Shown: positions 10,515 to 22,099, counted from the first letter of the stretch. The stretch: DNA of 64,000 nucleotides from Mesorhabditis belari (GCA_958450365.1 CAUEEP010000873.1:372001-436000), one strand, 5' to 3'. Notes: generated by a model not told the origin, from the sequence alone. Translations and numbers: made by a program.

Positions 10515-13500
10515 CTGTTTTCCTTTGATGGACTCTCACCGAGCACGTGGTTCGCCGTTCGGATTCATTATCGACTTTTTTTTGGCACTCAGCCGAATGT
10601 GGTGTTGAGCGATTTGAGCACAAAACAGGTAAAAGAAAGCCACTGATTGATTTTTCTCAAGAATTTCTAATCGGGATAGCTTGGAATTGTTATAGGTGTA
10701 AATGCTGGATCTCACAAGAGCTTCCCAGAAAGTTAGAGATCTAAAGCTGAAAGTTTATTCGTTCAGTAGTGTGACCTCCAGCTCACTCAAAAATATTTCT
10801 CAAGAATTTCTAATCGGGATAGCTTGGAATTGTTATAGGTGTAAATGCTGGAGCTCACAAGAGCTTTTCGAAAAGTTAGAGATCTATATCTGAAAGTTTG
10901 TTAGTTCAGTAGTGTGACCTCCAGATTATTCAAAAATATTTCTCAAGAATTTCTAATCGGGATAGCTTAGAATTGTTGTGGGTGTAAATCCTGGATCTCA
11001 CTAGAGCTTTTCGAAAAGTTAGAGATCTACAGGGTGCGGCAAAAGTTCTGACACTTTTTCTGTAAGCAGTAATTTTTTTGGCTTCAAAAACCCGTGAATT
11101 TCAAAAAAACTAACGCCGGATTCTAAAAATTTCGGTAGTTTCACCCCAATATAGCCATTTTCATCACAAGATTTCAACTCTCAATAACTTTTTGACGAGA
11201 ATTTTTTATATCCCGGTCTGGTCGCTGAAGATTCTTGCGAAAGTTGACTTAAACTTTGCAGAATGAAATTTTTTTCCAAAAACTGCTGTTACCATTTGAT
11301 AGAACTGAGTTTTTTTTTCTTGAAAACAAGCTACACAAAAACTTTATATCTCAAAAACGAAAGATTTTCAAGCGATTCTACGAAGGGCACCCAAATCTCA
11401 ACAGCAAAAAAAAACTGCTGTAACGACCTTTAAAAATCCTCATCAAAAGGTTGTTTAGATGGCAATTTTTGTGTAAAAAAAAGTATATTAGCGGGTAAAA
11501 ATATCTGAATTTTTATAATCCGGTGTTAGTTTTTCAAAAATCGCGTTTTTTCCAAGTCAAACTGCCCGTTTACAACAAGTGTCGGAACTTTTGCCGCACC
11601 CTGTATATCTGAAAGTTTGTTAGTTCAGTAGTGTGACCTCCAGATTATTCAAAAACGTTTCTCAAGAATTTCTAATCGGGATAGCTTGGAATTGTTATAG
11701 GTGTAAATGCTGGAGCTCACAAGAGCTTTTCGAAAAGTTAGAGATCTATATCCGAAAGTTTGTTAGTTCAGTAGTGTGACCTCCAGATTATTCAAAAATG
11801 TTTCTCAAGAATTTCTAATCGACATAGCTTCGACTTGTTGTGGGTGTAAATCCTGGAGCTCACAAGAGCTTTTCGGAAAGTTAGAGATCTATATCTGAAA
11901 GTTTATTCGTTCAGTAGTGTGACCTCCAGATCACTCGAAAATTCATTATTTTTTCAGGAATTGATCGTTAAAACGAAAACTTCACCAAAAGAGAATCCGG
12001 AAAAAGTGAATGATACGATTATTTTCATTGAGGAGACTTTCATTGGCACAGAGGATGTTTATGTATCGATCAAATCTGTTTTCAACCCAAAAACGGTGTG
12101 TTGGATGGGGGTTTTTGAAGGCTTTGGAAGGCTTTGGAAGATCTTTTGAAGGCTTTTGAAGGCTTTTGAAGGCTTTTGAAGGCTTTTGAAGGCTTTGGAA
12201 GGCTTTTGAAGGCTTTTGAAGGCTTTTGAAGGCTTTGGAAGGCTTTGGAAGATCTTTTGAAGGCTTTTGAAGGCTTTTGAAGGCTTTGGAAGGCTTTGGA
12301 AGATCTTTTGATGCCTTTGAAGATCTTTTGAAGGCTTTGGAAGATCTTTTCTCGATACAGTCGGTCAATTGTCTGAATCGCTTAAAATTAGCCTAAACAC
12401 TTTCAAAGTCTGACTCGTTTTACTGAAATTTGTATTGAATTAGGTGAATGAAAAGAAGAAATTGAATGGCTTTCAAAGAGATTGAGTAAATCAACAAAAA
12501 AAAATTCGATAAAACTTGGTAATTGAAGCCAAAAATGATTTACACATTTTCCTAATGAAATTCCCGATTTCACAACCGAAAAAACAACGACTTGTACTCA
12601 TTTTTTTTTGTCTCTCAACTAAACTCCAAGACTACCCTAGTTGAATATTCATTAGTAAAGGAAAATGGGGGAAAGGTGAAAATGAAATAAACAAAGGAGA
12701 GCATTCTGCTTGACTTCATCAGAGAAATTCAGAGAAAAACACGAATAGAAACTAATTTTTTGAGACGAAAACCAACTTTACAAGTTGTTTATTTGATTTC
12801 AATATTGTATGCACAGCCATAAAGCACAGGATTGCTTTAACGATTGAAACAAATAGTAATCTGATGGGGTTAGGACGGGTGAATAAGGCGCATGTGATAG
12901 AAGTTTCCTGTCAAGCTCGTCGAGTTTTCAATATTGTATGCAAAAGGATGCGCTATAATTGTCGCAACAAAATAAAGTTCTCATTTTATTAGCCTGGCAA
13001 GTGATAAACGTTTGTTTTAGGCAACAAATTGTTTATTTCATAGAACGCAAAAGAAAGAACATTAATCCAAAAAGAGATTCTCCATTATTATCGATGACTT
13101 CTGTATTGTATTGTGTATATGTACGTACAGGATGCGTACAGGATGCGTACAGGATGCGCACAGGATGCGTACAGGATTGTAATATGTGCAGGATGCGCTA
13201 TAATTGTCGCAACACGATAAAGTTCTCATTTTGTTAGCTTTGCAAGTTATAAACGATCGTTTTAGGCAACAAATTGTTTATTTCATAGAACGGAAAACAT
13301 TAATCCAAAAGATATCATCCATTATTGACTTCTTGCCATCTTTGACGCAATTCCTTGATATCATTCTCAAAAAAACTGAGCGTCCTTCTGAGCAAAGTAG
13401 AAATCAAGTGCGTTTTTGACTTTTACATGATCATCGAAACGTTCTCCATAAAGGAATTGCTTTAACGATCGAAACAAATGGTAATCTGATGGTGCTAGGT

Positions 13501-15408
13501 CGCGTGAATAAGGCACATGTGGTAGAAGTCTCCAGCCAAGCTTTTTTGTGAGTGACTTTTGCTGTGTGCGATCTTGCGTTGTCTTGCGAAAAAAACGGAC
13601 CATCGACGGATTGATGCCCAATTTCTTCAATGAGTCACTAACTCTTAGCAACTGTTTTGAGTAGAGATCAGCAACGATGTTCTGCATAGGATTCACCAAC
13701 TCATCGTACACCAAATCTCTAAAATTCCACCAGCACCTGCTCTTAGCTTAAGCACTTTACAAGATTGAATATTAGGATTGACGGATTGATGTCCAATTTC
13801 TTTAATGAAAAATGGTAATCTGAGGGTGCTAGATCGAGTGATTAAGGCGCATATGGTAGAAGTCTCCAGTCAAGCTCGTCGAGTTTTTGATATTGTATGT
13901 ACAGGATGCGCCATTATTGTCGAAACAAGATCAAGTTCTCATTTTATTAGCTTGGCAGTTATAAACGATCGTTTTAGACAACAAATTGTTTATCTGTAAA
14001 TCTGAGGATGCTAGGTGAATGAATAAGGCACATATGGTAGAAGTTTTCAGTCAAGCTCGTCGAGTTTTTGATATTGTATGTACAGGATGCGCCATAATTG
14101 TTGCAACAAGATAAAGTTCTCATTTTGTTAGCTTGGCAAGTTATAGATCGTTTATCGTAAATCTTTCAGCTTAAAATTTTGCGTTCTATGAAATAAACAA
14201 TTTGTTGCCTAAAACTACAGCCAGCAAAGCTACAGCTAGCCATTTCTATTCTTTAGACTAATTCATTTAGTGAATTCAAATTTCGTACTAGCTTTAATAG
14301 GTTTCTATATTGTTTTTTTCAAATTCAGAAAAGCTGAGCTCTTTCTTTTGAGTGACAATGATTGAATAGGTCATTCTTTGAAGTATTTAAGCTGAAAATC
14401 ATTCACCAAACCTACGGGTGACTGAAAAAAGGAAAAAAGAGGAGAATAAGAAGTAAACTTTAAATTGAAATTGAGAGCTAACGACTATAGAAGCTCTTTT
14501 TTGAAATTAAAATCTCTTTTGATTCAGGGGTTGACGATTTGAATGGTATGGTTTATCTAGGAGATACATTGGCCGATAAATCTTGCAGTCAAACTATTCT
14601 AGAATCTGTTTGACCTCAAGATTCTTATCGTTTCCCTAATCAATTAAACCTGTCAGCTCTGACCTCCGGCTCTGGCTTGGCTTACAGACTCTAGAATCTC
14701 GTTGGAGCATCTTTGCCGTCTAACTTAGAACTAGGCTTAAGTCTAGCAAGGCATTAGTCTAGGAAGGCCTAATTCTAGCAAGGCTAAGTCTAGCAAAGCT
14801 TTAGTCTAGCAAGGCTTAAGTCTAGCAAGGCTTTAGTCTAGCAAGGTTTTAGTCTAGGCTTAGGCTTAGGCTTTAGTCTAGCAAAGCTTTAGTCTAACAA
14901 GGCTTTAGTCTAGCAAGGTTTAAATCAAATATGCCCTTGAACCCGTTGAACCGGTTTAAACCTCCAAAAATCCAATTTTCCATTCAGATCGCCACCGTTG
15001 TTGTCCCGGAGATGCGTTGTGGGAAAGGAGTGATTAAACCATTAGCACAACAAGCTTCTCCTAGAGCAAGGTTTTAAATCTATCAATACCATTTCCTAAA
15101 CTGCCTCCCAGATTTCACTTTGACGTTGGCCAAGTGGGGATGAAAACGAAAGATTGCACGCAAATATGCATCTTTCCTTTCTTACGGGTACAAATAACGA
15201 ATGGAACCTCAGAGACGTTTCGGTAAGCGAAAAGCATCAATGCACTGAGTGTGACATCCAGATTGCTCAAAGAATCAAGAATTTCAGGGGGAAAGAGTGG
15301 TGCGGAACGGTGCAAGAGGCGAACAAGTTGGGCACATCGGATCAAAAGAAAAACTCGACCATTTCCCCTCTTTTTCTGATTTTTTTAGCGTTTTTCATTA
15401 GGCATTGA
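10515..15408 (+). CDS. Probable GPI-anchored extracellular protein, 3' part (five exons)
   Basis: Exons 10515-10628, 11958-12095, 14988-15070, 15112-15222 and 15288-15408 join in a single frame. All donors are GT and all acceptors end in CAG (TTTCAG, TTTTTCAG, CATTCAG, CTCCCAG, TTTCAG); the stop is TGA. The visible 188 residues contain an extracellular-looking start (LSPSTWFAVRIHYRLFFG), an acidic/Thr-rich middle with FIEETFIGTEDVYVSIKS, and four cysteines in the last third (MRCGKG, DCTQIC, EWCG). A C-terminal hydrophobic segment (STISPLFLIFLAFFIRH) directly before the stop is the usual form of a GPI-attachment signal, though a short membrane anchor is also possible. Introns 1 and 2 hold a 165-bp tandem array, a MITE and mariner debris. 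The first exons lie upstream and were not located. Family unknown. Confidence 0.65.
10645..11957. repeat. 165-bp tandem array in an intron
   Basis: About four to five units, each with TTTCTCAAGAATTTCTAATC, GGTGTAAATGCTGGA, GAGCTTTTCGAAAAGTTAG and GTGTGACCTCCAG. The array is split by a MITE at 11030-11603. Confidence 0.85.
11030..11603. mobile_element. MITE family 5 (574 bp, TA site)
   Basis: Inverted ends CAGGGTGCGGCAAAAGTTC and its complement. TA duplicated on both sides. It sits inside one unit of the 165-bp array. No coding frame. Confidence 0.9.
12100..12355. repeat. 10-bp tandem repeat
   Basis: GGCTTTTGAA and GGCTTTGGAA units, with GATCTTTTGAA interruptions. The open frames across it (a lysine/serine-rich FKSLQKPSK pattern on minus) come from the repeat. 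Confidence 0.9.
12780..14215 (-). mobile_element. Tandem mariner transposase fragments
   Basis: The minus strand of about 13367-13714 encodes the C-terminal half of a mariner transposase: SMVRFFRKTTQDRT, then LLPHVPYSRDLAPSDYHLF, which includes the third catalytic Asp and the Y-D-L-P-S-D-Y/H-F signature of DD34D elements. Parts of the same sequence (ACAATTTATTGCCTAAAAC-like and CATATGGTAGAAGT blocks) recur at about 12800-13020, 13760-14000 and 14000-14210. The first two catalytic residues and terminal repeats are missing. The whole is dead DNA within an intron of the 10515-15408 gene. An 11-bp ACAGGATGCGT repeat lies at 13127-13180. Confidence 0.75.
14745..14930. repeat. AGTCTAGCAAGGCTTT tandem repeat
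   Basis: About ten imperfect 14-16 bp units with a short internal GCTTAGGCTTAGGC stretch. Confidence 0.85.
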
Positions 15409-15562
15409 ATATTTAAAACAAAATTTGACAAAAATATTGCATATGGGTAATTATATTTTGTTTAAATTCTCAGCGTTTTGTGTGCCAAATTTGTGAATAT
15501 GTGATTTATACGATATAAATAAATCTAGAGTTTTTGCGAAACAAGAACAAGAAAAATTTAGA

Positions 15563-16232
15563 TCGCCTGGGTGAAGATCGCCTGGGTGAAGATCGCCTGG
15601 GTGAAGATCGCCTGGGTGAAGATCCCTGGTGAAGATCGCCTGGGTGAAGATCGCCTGGGTGAAGATCGCCTGGGTGAAGATCGCCTGGGTGAAGATCGCC
15701 TGGGTGAAGATCGCCTGGGTGAAGATCGCCTGGGTGAAGATCGCCTGGGTGAGGATCGCCTGGGTGAGGATCGCCTGGGTGAGGATCGCCTGGGTGAAGA
15801 TCGCCTGGGTGAAGATCGCCTGGGTGAAGATCGCCTGGGTGAAGATCGCCTGGGTGAAGATCGCCTGGGTGAAGATCGCCTGGGTGAAGATCGCCTGGGT
15901 GAAGATCGCCTGGGTGAAGATCGCCTGGGTGAAGATCGCCTGGGTGAAGATCGCCTGGGTGAAGATCGCCTGGGTGAAGATCGCCTGGGTGAAGATCGCC
16001 TGGGTGAGGATCGCCTGGGTGAGGATCGCCTGGGTGAGGATCGCCTGGGTGAGGATCGCCTGGGTGAGGATCGCCTGGGTGAGGATCGCCTGGGTGAGGA
16101 TCGCCTGGGTGAGGATCGCCTGGGTGAAGATCGCCTGGGTGAAGATCGCCTGGGTGAAGATCGCCTGGGTGAAGATCGCCTGGGTGAAGATCGCCTGGGT
16201 GAAGATCGCCTGGGTGAAGATCGCCTGGGTTC
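15563..16232. repeat. 15-bp minisatellite, about 45 copies
   Basis: Unit GATCGCCTGGGTGAA, with blocks of GAG in place of GAA. Because the unit is a multiple of three, several frames stay open on both strands (for example HPGDL, SPRRS, GEDRL and KIAWV repeats). These are not genes: none has a non-repeat coding part. The array starts 155 bp after the stop of the GPI-type gene and is much more GC-rich than its surroundings. Confidence 0.95.
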
Positions 16233-16239
16233 ACTATCA

Positions 16240-16670
16240 AAAGGTGTCTTGGTAGGAAAAAGAGAAGGCAATTCATCAAAATGGACGAGCCGATTTTGAT
16301 CAAATGACTAGCATTCATCGACTGACAAGCCATTGAAGCAGACAAGAAAGCATTAACAAGTTAATGAGACGTTAATGCTAGTCATTTGATCAAAATCGGA
16401 TGTGAAATTTTGTGAAAAGGCTCGACGAAGCTCTAAAGGATAAATTGAACATCAAAAACTTTTTATAAATAAAACTTAATCAAAAGTCGAAGCTGGAAAA
16501 ATGGAAGAGGAATGGAAGAGACGAAAAAAATCTTTTCATTATATAGAGCTTTCTGTTAGTTTTCGTTATATAGTTTGGCGTCGGCTGTTGTTCATTTTAA
16601 ATATTAACCAAAAAGCAAATGCAAATTTGGATAAGAAAAACGATTTCTAGACAAAATTTCTCAATCACTG
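16240..16670. other. Hairpin and unique DNA, no gene
   Basis: 16292-16408 is an inverted repeat (GATTTTGATCAAATGACTAG and its complement, about 70 bp apart). The rest is AT-rich. Confidence 0.6.
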
Positions 16671-17110
16671 TGCCCTGTCACCAGATTTAGAGGGATAAGG
16701 AACCAAATTTAGAGTGCCTGTAACAGTGCCCTGTAACTGTGCCCGGTCACTGTGCCCTGTCACCAAATTTAGAGAGATAAGAAACCAAATTTAGAGTGCC
16801 TGTAACGGTGCCCTGTAACTGTGCCCGGTCACTGTGCCCTGTCACCAGATTTAGAGGGATAAGAAACCAAATTTAGAGTGCCTGTAACAGTGCCCTGTAA
16901 CTGTGCCCGGTCACTGTGCCCTGTCACCAGATTTAGAGAGATAAGGAACCAAGTTGCATTCAGGGCACTGCATTTATAAGTTAACCAGAAACGTTTTCTA
17001 AATCAGTTTTTCGCGAGGAATTCGAATTTCTTACTTTTAAGATCGTATCTTTTATCTAAAATTACCAAAAATGCAGAAAATACAAGTACAGGAATTTTTG
17101 GAATTGTAGA
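16660..17110. mobile_element. Relic of the 55443-56642 element with its own internal array
   Basis: 16670-16950 holds three to four units of about 82 bp containing CACTGTGCCCTGTCACCAG and TTTAGAGTGCCTGTAAC. It is followed by AACGTTTTCTAAATCAG, TTTTTCGCGAGGAATTCG and AATGCAGAAAATACAAGTAC, which is the inner and outer part of the long terminal repeat of the element at 55443-56642. A second copy of ATTAACCAAAAAGCAAATGC occurs at about 16602 and 17151. Confidence 0.65.
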
Positions 17111-17479
17111 GTGCCGTTTTATATAGTTGGACTGGGACCAAAATTTAACATTAACCAAAAAGCAAATGCAAATTTGGATAAGAAAAACGATTTTCTAGAC
17201 AAAATTTCTCATAATATAGCTCCAAAATGGGTTTTTTTTGGAAAAAGCTGAACTTTTGTTGTTTGAATATATATAAATCAATATTTATTTTGATACATAC
17301 TAACATTGACATTGCTAATCGATCTTGTTGACTTTTCTCGATTCATTTCAATTGCCAATGCTATTGAAGATTTCTCTTTGAACATTTGCAAATCGGAGAT
17401 TTTTCGTCTCATAAACAAAAAGAAGAGTTCGTCTGAAATATGAAATTTTGTGAAAGATTAGAGCTTAGAGATTAGAGGA

Positions 17480-18080
17480 TCCTCAAGCCTGTCCTCTTCC
17501 TCTTTCTACCATCATCTTCTTCCTCTTTCTACCATAATCTTCTTCCTCTCTCTACCATCATCTTCTTCCTCTTTCTACCATAATCTTCTTCCTCTCTCTA
17601 CCATCATCTTCTTCCTCTTTCTACCCTAATCTTCCTCCTCTTTCTACCATAATCTTCCTCCTCTTTCTCTCTCTTTCTACCGCAATCTTCTTCCTCTTTC
17701 TACCGTAATCTTCTTCCTCTTTCTACCCTGATCTTCTTCCTCTTTCTATCCTGACCTTCTTCCTCTTTCTACCGTAATCTTCTTCCTCTTTCTCTCTCTT
17801 TCTACCGCAATCTTCTTCCTCTTTCTACCGTAATCTTCTTCCTCTTTCTCTCTCTTTCTACCGCAATCTTCTTCCTCTTTCTACCGTAATCTTCTTCCTC
17901 TTTCTACCCTGATCTTCTTCCTCTTTCTATCCTGACCTTCTTCCTCTTTCTACTGTAATCTTCTTCCTCTTTCTACCCTAATCTTCCTCCTCTTTCTACC
18001 ATCATCTTCTTCCTCTTTCTACCATCATCTTCCTCCTCTCTCTACCGTAATCTTCCTCCTCTTTCTACCGTAATCTTCTT
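17480..18080. repeat. 23-bp pyrimidine-rich minisatellite
   Basis: About 26 copies of CTTCTTCCTCTTTCTACC(A/G)TAAT-type units with small indels. It ends just beyond the poly(A) signal of the minus-strand receptor gene. Confidence 0.95.
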
Positions 18081-18086
18081 CATATC

Positions 18087-18092
18087 TTTATT
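18087..18092 (-). terminator. Poly(A) signal of the chemoreceptor gene
   Basis: AATAAA on the minus strand, 4 bp after the TAG stop at 18097-18099. Confidence 0.75.
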
Positions 18093-18096
18093 CAAT

Positions 18097-21000
18097 CTAT
18101 TCACTTTTAAAGGCTAATTCTGTAAGGGTTTACACAGGTTTAAAAAAGATACAAAAAAAGTGAATAAATCAGTTAAAAATAGAAACAAGGTTACAGTAGA
18201 AAAGGGAAAATATTTAAAGAATTTAAAGAAAAGAACAAAATCTATGCAAGAGAAACGAAATTCACCTTGAAATGCTCGAAGAAACATCCACGGTGTTGTC
18301 AATTGTAAAAATGCCGATGTTCTGGTCAAAACCGTCATCGGAACGTTGATAAATCCGGGAATTGGAGTTTCTAGAAAGAGCTTTTGGAAATGAATACAAT
18401 ATACCATATTTTCTCTAATTCTAGTGCACCGCAGCGAGCCGAGTTGGTCACTATTTTACGGTTTCGAAGCTTTTACAGATGCTCAACCCCCGCTAGCTCA
18501 ACCCTACAAAAGCTCAACCTCAAATCCCTCACTAGATCTCATTGTCAGCTACATTTTCCGACCACACATCGATAGGTTCTGATAAGCGGCTCTCGAGATT
18601 TCGAGGAATTTAGGGGAGGCTCTGGGTGCACTACTATTAGAGAGAATACAGTAAATGCCTGAGCCTCATTTCGAGGCATTTATTTGATTTTCGATATTGG
18701 TTTATTTGCCACTTTGATTCTTGAATCTACAGAAAAATTTGTGATTGGAATTGCGCGTCTTTGGTTAATGATTTGAAAAGCCTTTTTTCAGCGATCATCC
18801 CAGTCGCAATCCTTGCCACATTCTATTAAACCCCGCAAATTGTTTGGGGTTATGCTTCAGCTTCGACTCTGACCGATTCCTCTCGTTTCACGTCTCTCAC
18901 CACCGTGGCACCGAATTGTCGACAGTCACTAACAATTCTGGGAAAATTTTATCGTTTTCGTTTTTAGATTGGGATACGCGTTTGGCACTTTATTGAATAT
19001 GTTTAATTGGTATGGAAAACGTTTTTGTTTACAAAAAAAAGCTCATTTAGGGACACTCTCGCATTGTTGTACGGATCAACGGGAGTCGGCAATTGCGCGT
19101 CGTTGATTTATGATGTGACGGTAAAGAGAATTTGAGGAATAGATTGGATAAAGTTTCAAAGAATTCAAATTGAAGTTGCCTTGAATGTGTCTAGGTTTAC
19201 CATGGCTTAGCTTGACTTGGACCTGGTCTGATCATTCTTGACTATCTTGACCATCTTGGCCATCTTGACTATCTTGACTACCAGATTCTCTCTAATAGTG
19301 GTGCACCCCGCCGAGTTGATGCCGATTTTATGCCGAGTTGATGCTTTCAAAGTTTTCACAGAAGCTCAACCCTCTAATCCCCCACAAGATCTCATCGTCA
19401 ACTACATTTTCCGACCACACATCGATAGGTTCTGATAAGCGGTTCTCGAGATTTCGAGGAATTTAGGGGAGGCTCAGGGTGCACTACTATTAGAGAAAAT
19501 ATGGTAAGTAACTCTAGCAGGAAGTTAAAGGAGTTGTTTGTGACGGTAACTACAAAGAGTTTACGGATTACTGTAATTGGTCCAATAGTTGATTACTGTA
19601 ATTGGTCCAATTTCGAAGAACTCACGGCTGTACGCCATTTTCACTTGCACCGCTGTGTAGGCTTGTTGTAAAGCTGGATAAATACTCGAGACGAGGAGAC
19701 CGATTTGAATGTTTCGTTGGATCTTTTGCTGTTCAAGTGAGACGGATTTGCCTAACAAAAAGAAAAAGAACCAGTGATTTCTCTTTAGCTAACAACAACG
19801 CTTTGCTGAATTGCTTTACTAGCTAGAGCCATCGTAAACCTTTCAATTTCCTGTAATGCAACCGCAAATGGATTATCAACCACAAATTAAGAATCCCAGT
19901 CACAGTATTGTAGCCGAACATCCAGGTGAGGGGAAACTAAAGAGAAAAAACGGATTTTGAATTCAAAACTTGCTTTCAAACTCTCCGAAACTAGCTCACC
20001 ATTGCTCCATCAAGAATATTTGTGCCCAACATCGGATTACACGCATTACCGTAGACTAATTGAGCGTCGATAAGAGAAATGATTAGATAAGCAACCTGAA
20101 AAGTTCACTTTTCATTTTGAATTCATTTTGAATCGAATTTTGATACTAGGATAAGAAATTAGCATATTACAATTAGCATATTACAATTAGCATATTGCAA
20201 TTAGCATATTTTAAGTAGCATATTGCAATTAGCATATTCAATTAGCATATTCAATTAGCATATTCAATTAGTATATTTCAATTAGCATATTGCAATTAGC
20301 ATATTGCAATTAGCATATTTCAATTAGCATATTTCATTTAGCATTATTTGAACTAGCATATTTCAATTAGCATATTCAATTAGCATAATTCAATTATCAT
20401 AGTTCAATTAACATATTGAAATTAGCATATTTCAGTTAGCATATTTCAATTAGCATTATTCAATTAGCACATTTCAATTAGCATATTTCAATTAACATAT
20501 TTCAATTAACATATTTCAATTATCCCATTCAATTAACATATTTCAATTAACATATTTCAACTATCCCATTCAATTAACATATTGCAAATCAACACACGAA
20601 GAGTTCGTTTTGAATACGAAATCACATTCACAAGAACTAATTTTCTAGTTTCTAGAATTCTCTAGTTTCTAGAATTTTCTAGTTTTCTTCTCACCTGTAC
20701 AAGATAAACACCCAATCCGATCACTAGAAACCAATAAACCTTGGGCTGAATGTGGAAAATGATATTCAGGAAACGGTTGAGGCTCAAACCCTGAAAAGGT
20801 TGAGAGTTAGACGCGGGATGGTAGCGAATCTATTAGATAGGAAGCTGACCCATCTTATAGCAAGCCGGAACAACCTTTTGAATCTAATTCCCTTACCAAT
20901 AGATGAATTTGTCCAAATTCGAATAAATAATACCAAAAGCTTTTCAAAAGAAAACAACCAAGAGCATTTGTCTGTAAAAAAAACTAGTAGAAACTTGTAA

Positions 21001-22049
21001 ATCTAGAAATTAGAAGTAGTAGAGGAAAGTAGAGACTTTCTGGAGGATTAAGAATACAAAAGTAATGCAAAAGTAATGCAGAAGCAATGCAATAGCTTGC
21101 AATATGTTGAACTCGAGTAGAAACTTGTAAATCTAGAAAGTAGAAGTAGGAGTAGATAGTAGAGACTTTCTGGAGGATTGTGAATACAAAAGTAATGCAA
21201 AAGTAATGCAAAAGTAATGCAAAAGTAATGCAGAAGCAATGCAATAGCTTGCAATATGTTGAACTCGAGTAGAAGCTTGTAAAATGGATTAAGAATACAA
21301 TACATACAAAGCAATACAAAAGCAATCCAAAAGCAATCCAAAAGCAATACAAAAACAATACAAAAACAATACAAAAACAATACAAAAGCAATAGCAAAGC
21401 AATAGCAAAGCAATACAAAAGCAATGCAAAAGCAATAGCAAAGCAATGCAAAAGCAATGCAAAAGCAATAGCAAAGCAATACAAAAGCAATGCAAAAGCA
21501 ATGCAAAAACAATACAAAAACAATACAAAAGCAATGCAAAAGCAATGCAAAAGTAATACAAAAGCAATACAAAAGCAATACAAAGCAATCCAAAAGCAAT
21601 ACAAAAGCAATACAACAATGCAATAGCTTTGCAATTGTTCAACCAACCTGCATTTGTACTATTGCTGCATAATATTGTCCAATGTATGCAAACAATTTGA
21701 GAGATTGATTGATAAAACAAAGATAACAAGTCATGAAGACAGTGTACTGAAAGGGTGGAAATTGAGATTTAAAAGGAATTCGACGAAACCTTGTACGTCA
21801 AAAAGATCTCTTTCTTTAGCAATTGAACGTATAAAAGGAAAAGAAATGGGGGAATTGACGGGATTCTGTAAGTTCATTGATTTACTTGATTTACTTGATT
21901 TACTTGGTTCTTCTTTTGAAATCTCAATTGATCTGATTGAATCTGAGCGGGAAATTTGCTTTGAAATCTACTCACGCAACGAAAATCCCTTGTAGAGCAG
22001 CTGGCGCATAAGTGTTTGTCCAATTTGATGGCGTCAAATAATTCTCCAT
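18097..22049 (-). CDS. Seven-transmembrane nematode chemoreceptor (nine exons)
   Basis: Exons on the minus strand are 22049-21976, 21865-21790, 21746-21648, 20790-20695, 20095-20000, 19936-19840, 19751-19626, 18370-18266 and 18119-18097. They keep one frame through 263 codons and TAG, all with GT donors and TTTCAG/TTTAG-type acceptors. The start is ATG at 22047-22049 (MENYLTPSNW). Seven hydrophobic segments fit a GPCR: GIFVAIPSIPPFLFLL, YTVFMTCYLCF, AYIGQYYAAIVQMQ (followed by LSLNRFLNIIF), VYWFLVIGLGVYLVQ, FGYNTVTGILNLWLIIHL, IQIGLLVSSIYPALQQ and MTVLTRTSAFLQLTTPW. N-glycosylation sites lie at the N-terminus (NWT, NQS). It would act in the plasma membrane, probably of sensory cilia. It is short for the class, and I cannot name the subfamily. 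Introns hold three minisatellites and the MITE-flanked cassette at 18402-19506. Confidence 0.82.
18402..18653. mobile_element. MITE family 4, copy a (left arm of cassette)
   Basis: Ends TACCATATTTTCTCTAAT and ATTAGAGAGAATACAGTA, with CTAGTGCACC and GGGTGCACTACT just inside. Same family as 19279, 43529, 44033, 51877 and 54337. It lies in intron 7 of the minus-strand receptor gene. Confidence 0.85.
18792..19120 (+). pseudogene. Captured host-like exons inside the MITE cassette
   Basis: Two plus-strand exons join in phase: 18968-19009 (acceptor GTTTTTAG, donor TTG|GTATGG) and 19051-19120 (acceptor CATTTAG, donor ACG|GTAAAG). They encode LGYAFGTLLNMFNW then DTLALLYGSTGVGNCASLI, a membrane-protein-like segment. 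An upstream stretch from 18792 (acceptor TTTTTTCAG) gives IIPVAILATFY and then a TAA in the same frame, so the piece is broken. It lies antisense within the intron of a receptor gene and between two MITEs, so I read it as a captured gene fragment. The parent gene is not in this window. Confidence 0.5.
19279..19506. mobile_element. MITE family 4, copy b (right arm of cassette)
   Basis: Ends TACCAGATTCTCTCTAAT and TTAGAGAAAATATGGTA. It has the same orientation as copy a. Confidence 0.85.
20150..20595. repeat. AATTAGCATATTTC-type 13-14 bp array in an intron
   Basis: About 30 units with frequent substitutions. It lies between the receptor exons 20790-20695 and 20095-20000. Confidence 0.9.
21050..21625. 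repeat. 11-bp AGCAATACAAA array in an intron
   Basis: Units AGCAATACAAA, AGCAATGCAAA and AGCAATAGCAA, plus two longer blocks of about 130 bp at 21000-21290 (CTAGAAAGTAGAAGTAG region). Minus-strand frames rich in CFCIAF are repeat artefacts. Confidence 0.92.
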
Positions 22050-22099
22050 AATTCTCCAGTCAAATAATTGAATTGAAATTGAAACGAAACGCTTTCCAA

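Noticed and set aside
14855..14875. Internal telomere repeat (TTAGGC)
   Set aside because: Only two to three units inside an AGTCTAGCAAGGC array; slippage explains it.
15506..16345. Open frames of 200-280 codons on both strands
   Set aside because: They are the 15-bp repeat read in different frames; no unique coding part or splice context.
20984..21729. Cys/Leu/Phe-rich frames of up to 220 codons (minus)
   Set aside because: Translation of the 11-bp AGCAATACAAA array. The true coding here is only the short receptor exon 21648-21746.
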